Below are positions 61,414 to 64,000 of a stretch of 64,000 nt of DNA, one piece after another. The translations under genes were made by a program, and so were the position numbers. Each line of letters starts with the position of its first letter. Within the stretch, counting starts at the first letter, position 1. Where the stretch lies: NCBI GenBank assembly GCA_910579805.1, contig CAJTWM010000002.1, forward strand, positions 190,514 to 254,513, read 5' to 3'. A model generated the notes under the pieces. It ran no database searches. It saw only the letters and a program-made list of their open reading frames with translations, and was not told where the DNA came from. Origin of the DNA: an uncultured Lachnospiraceae bacterium (GTDB lineage: Bacteria; Bacillota; Clostridia; Lachnospirales; Lachnospiraceae).

Positions 61414-62811
61414 CTATTCGTAAATAAAATCGTCTTCGTTTACGGTAGAAGCATCAAGCACAATGTAATCGTACACATTCAGTCCGTAATTCGTATTGGA
61501 CTGGACGATCGCATATTCTTCGTTCTTATATAAAATAACGATTTGTTTAAAATCGGCATACCCTTTATTGATATTATAAACCCCGATCAATGAGCCTTGT
61601 TTACTGATTGGATATGTTTCCGAAGAATCGGGCTTGATCAGTCTGTCACCGAGTCTTAAGACGGAATCATCCAAATAATATTCGCCGTCCTTTACGTTAT
61701 AGACATTAGTTTCAATAAATTCCGTTGTCGGCGTCCCGTCCAAATAGCTTTCCCTTATAACGCCGTAAGAATCATTACTGCCGCCCTGTGTGATATAGGC
61801 CTCGGGGACGAGAAAAAATTGCTTTTCCACAATGGACGAATTAGGTATCTTCAATCCTCTGTCCTCATCTAAGATCAACTCGATATCAATGAAGCGGTCT
61901 GTACAAAAAGCAATCATGGAATTGGAAAAGCTAAGCCCCACAAGAGTGGAACCGTCGGCTCCCATACAGGTACTGACTTTTGCCCAGGACACGTCCTGAT
62001 TTTTTAAAAAACGGATCTTAACGTAATCCTCTTTTAATAATTCCTGCGCCTTTTCCGGTTCTGTCTGGATCACGATCATCCAGTTTTCGTCGGTAGCCAG
62101 TTTATATACCGCGTCGCTGGCGTCCACCAGTTCGTTGCTCACCAGTTGGTTTTTGGTATAATTTTTTTGGTCAAAGTCTTCAGCTGTAAGATTTTCCATC
62201 GTTTTTTCTTCAAAGCCGTCGGTGGAATAAATGACGATCCCGGGATCGCTGGCCCGTCCGTATGTAATAAGAGAACCGCTTTCACCGCTGATATTGCCTG
62301 CATTTTCCAGCATGGTTATATTGGCCAGCTTTAAGACCGTACCCTTTACGCTGTATTTGAAATCATATACCGATGAAAAATTATCTTTTGAAAAAACATT
62401 GGAAAATTCAACAATTTCTGATTTTAACTCGGAAAGGTCTTCATCTGAAAGCACATTTTCGCCTAATGCGGCCGAATTGATATAATCGGAAAGGCGTCCT
62501 GTTTCATCCACTGTGTATACTAAATTGTTGTAAGCTACCCTCTCGCCCTCTCTGGCATAATAATTGATGTATCCGGCGCTGCTGCTGTAAAATACGTTTT
62601 CCTCCCTAAGTGCGATACCCTTGTATACATTGTTCGTAGAAAGAGAACCTAAAGGTACTTCATAACCTACAATGTGATCGGAAGTAAGGTAAGTGATAAT
62701 CCCGATAACGATATAGATAAATACAATGCCGAAAATGATCATGCCTATATTCAGGTTCAGAGGTTTTCTGTATTTGGTTATTTTGTTATTGGATGCATTT
62801 CTTTGTGCCAA
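61414..62811 (-). CDS. HlyD-like membrane fusion protein
   Basis: A 465-residue protein with one N-terminal membrane helix (about 22-42) and a large extracellular part. The first strand block (GSLSTNNVYKGIALREENVFYSSSAGYINYYAREGERV) resembles a biotinyl-lipoyl-like HlyD/RND-adaptor domain; the rest is beta-rich. No transporter gene is adjacent, so its partner is unknown. The start is TTG at 62811 with GGAGG 7 nt upstream. It precedes the yggS-sepF pair. Confidence 0.75.
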   Translation of the reverse strand: MAQRNASNNKITKYRKPLNLNIGMIIFGIVFIYIVIGIITYLTSDHIVGYEVPLGSLSTNNVYKGIALREENVFYSSSAGYINYYAREGERVAYNNLVYTVDETGRLSDYINSAALGENVLSDEDLSELKSEIVEFSNVFSKDNFSSVYDFKYSVKGTVLKLANITMLENAGNISGESGSLITYGRASDPGIVIYSTDGFEEKTMENLTAEDFDQKNYTKNQLVSNELVDASDAVYKLATDENWMIVIQTEPEKAQELLKEDYVKIRFLKNQDVSWAKVSTCMGADGSTLVGLSFSNSMIAFCTDRFIDIELILDEDRGLKIPNSSIVEKQFFLVPEAYITQGGSNDSYGVIRESYLDGTPTTEFIETNVYNVKDGEYYLDDSVLRLGDRLIKPDSSETYPISKQGSLIGVYNINKGYADFKQIVILYKNEEYAIVQSNTNYGLNVYDYIVLDASTVNEDDFIYE

Positions 62812-62832
62812 AATGTGACCTCCGTAAAAAAA

Positions 62833-62861
62833 ACCCCGGAAAGCATCCGAGGCTTTTTATT
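62833..62861 (-). terminator. Terminator after the P-loop gene
   Basis: Minus-strand CCTCGGA and TCCGGGG pair (one G-T), followed by eight T residues. It lies between the P-loop gene and the HlyD-like start. Confidence 0.75.
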
Positions 62862-62862
62862 A

Positions 62863-63282
62863 TTAAAGAGAAACAATGACCATTGATTTTAATTCTTCAG
62901 GCAGTTCCGCTTCGTCGAGAGAAACGCTGAGGATAAAATCAACCTTAAACTGTTCGCTGTATTTTGCAAGTTTTTGAATGACCGGAACGATATTCTGCCC
63001 TTCCAGACAAGCCACTTTCAAAAAGCTGTCAAGATACATCTGCTCTAAGTCCCTGTCCTGAGATAAGATTCCGCTTACGAAGCCTGAAAATTCATCACTA
63101 TTTGTGATCATATACTCTGATACGTCAATGAGCCTTACTTTATTATTTAACTCATACATATGCTTTCCGCTTTTATCAAGATATACAATATTTCCTGTTG
63201 TTTCTAAAACCGAGCTGTTTACTTTATCTAACAACTGTTTTGTTTTCCCTTTCCCTTTTCTGCCTACAATTAATTGAACCAT
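62863..63282 (-). CDS. Small P-loop protein of unknown function
   Basis: A 139-residue protein with an N-terminal Walker A, G7-RKGK-G12-K13-T14, directly after the first strand (MVQLIV). The middle has VRLIDVSEYMI; a later FILSVSL strand could serve as Walker B but lacks a clear acidic end. GGAGG lies upstream of ATG 63282; the frame from 63321 is less likely. It sits upstream of the HlyD-like/yggS/sepF genes. No function can be assigned. Confidence 0.75.
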   Translation of the reverse strand: MVQLIVGRKGKGKTKQLLDKVNSSVLETTGNIVYLDKSGKHMYELNNKVRLIDVSEYMITNSDEFSGFVSGILSQDRDLEQMYLDSFLKVACLEGQNIVPVIQKLAKYSEQFKVDFILSVSLDEAELPEELKSMVIVSL

Positions 63283-63455
63283 TGGTGAACCCTCCTGCCG
63301 TAACGTAAATTTGATATACAAAGTATACTCAAAACTCTTTATATAACCTTATAACTATTATAATTTATATCTTTATAAAAAACAACAATTATTTCTGTAC
63401 AAACACGACAAACGCATGAATGTTTACTCCCACTCAAATCCTAAATTGCGGATTT

Positions 63456-64000
63456 TTAAATTTTCATCAGTTCTTCGATAAACTGTGCCGGTGCAAAGCT
63501 TATGTTAAACCGCTTCCTTCTTAGTGACATCTTCGTTCCCCTTATCTCTATCAGTTTCAACATGCTCAGACACCATTTTCGGATGATGTTCTGGTTCTGC
63601 GCTGCTGTTTTATCCAGTGTGGTATTTGCATCCTCCTTAAATGTCACATCCAGATGCCAGTGCATACTTTCCACTGCCCAGTGTCCCCGTACTGCCCGGC
63701 TGAACAGTTCGATGTCTTCACAAAGGCTGCTGATATAATACCGGTATTCCTCTTTCTCTGTTTCTCCCCTTCGGATGGTTTTCTTCTCCATCCCTATGCT
63801 TTTCAGCCCCTTCCACTGTTTTTTCTGGTATATCCACGCCGTCTCTTCCGTTTGGTAGTACTCCCTTATCTCTATCTGACCGTGCGCTTTCTCTGTTGTT
63901 TTTTTATACCCGGACCCTTTCTTTAGTTCTTCACATATCTGCTGATCTTCAAAATACTGGCGTATGTCCGTTTCCAGATTTCCCTGGTTTCCCTTTACTG
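63456..64000 (-). CDS. ISAs1-like transposase, 3' part (cut by window edge)
   Basis: The frame is open from the window end to the stop at 63456, about 181 residues of a DDE transposase missing its N-terminus here. VKGNQGNLETDI at the edge and YRYYISSL, RGHWAVESMHWHLDVTFKEDANTT match the C-terminal half of ISAs1-family transposases, including the late catalytic Glu region. An AAATCC/GGATTT hairpin lies 15 bp downstream (63436-63455). The IS end near 63283-63455 could not be fixed without its other terminus. Confidence 0.85.
   Translation of the reverse strand, partial: VKGNQGNLETDIRQYFEDQQICEELKKGSGYKKTTEKAHGQIEIREYYQTEETAWIYQKKQWKGLKSIGMEKKTIRRGETEKEEYRYYISSLCEDIELFSRAVRGHWAVESMHWHLDVTFKEDANTTLDKTAAQNQNIIRKWCLSMLKLIEIRGTKMSLRRKRFNISFAPAQFIEELMKI

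Overview
The window looks like chromosomal DNA of an anaerobic, probably spore-forming Bacillota of the Lachnospiraceae/Clostridia type. This is inferred from several features: an L27 with a cleavable N-terminal extension next to its Prp protease, a lexA/yneA-type divergent SOS pair, sepF, RecU, a YlbJ-type sporulation membrane protein, a short RNase E/G, a radical SAM/DUF2344 pair, and Shine-Dalgarno-rich starts. No rRNA, tRNA, CRISPR array or prophage was seen. Nearly everything is housekeeping DNA; only the right edge carries an insertion-sequence transposase, cut by the window end.

Layout. 1-6.9 kb: AraC regulator diverging from a GH31 alpha-glucosidase, a small lipoprotein, and a MetH-type methionine synthase. 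7-14.4 kb: branched-chain amino acid genes (ilvB, two different acetolactate synthase small subunits, ilvC, leuC, leuD) with a LysR regulator. 14.4-21.9 kb: histidine phosphatase, PH-like protein, topoisomerase IV pair, rsmD, coaD and a coiled-coil protein. 22-31.9 kb: cell-wall amidase, MraY-like transferase, YlbJ-like protein, pseudouridine synthases, a HAD-YgiQ fusion, SDR oxidoreductase and RecU. 32-39.1 kb: a histidine operon (hisZ-G-D-B-aroA-hisIE) from a textbook promoter with a roughly 285-nt leader. 39.6-49 kb: radical SAM/DUF2344, RNase E/G, Nudix, L21-Prp-L27, obg, yhbY, nadD, yqeK and rsfS, a classic ribosome-assembly neighbourhood. 49-57 kb: lexA/yneA, a tyrosine recombinase, TtcA, AI-2E transporter, dtd, a 132-bp degenerate tandem array, a PocR chemoreceptor-like protein and a cytidylate-kinase-like protein. 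57-63.3 kb (minus strand): rluD, lspA, aroB, sepF, yggS, an HlyD-like protein and a P-loop protein. 63.4 kb to the end: ISAs1-like transposase.

The most interesting material is non-coding. The ilvN2-ilvC and hisZ operons share a roughly 130-nt structured leader that ends at the Shine-Dalgarno site; it has competing hairpins and no T-box signature. Two further short hairpin families also sit directly before ribosome-binding sites: a 64-bp unit in three tandem copies plus one copy that supplies the hisD stop codon, and a small GCGC hairpin. A nested palindrome with flanking direct repeats lies before the GH31 gene. A four-copy 132-bp array resembles a decayed repetitive coding region. On the protein side, the clearest oddities are a HisA/F-like barrel fused to HisIE with both catalytic aspartates replaced by tyrosine, and a phosphatase-radical SAM fusion.
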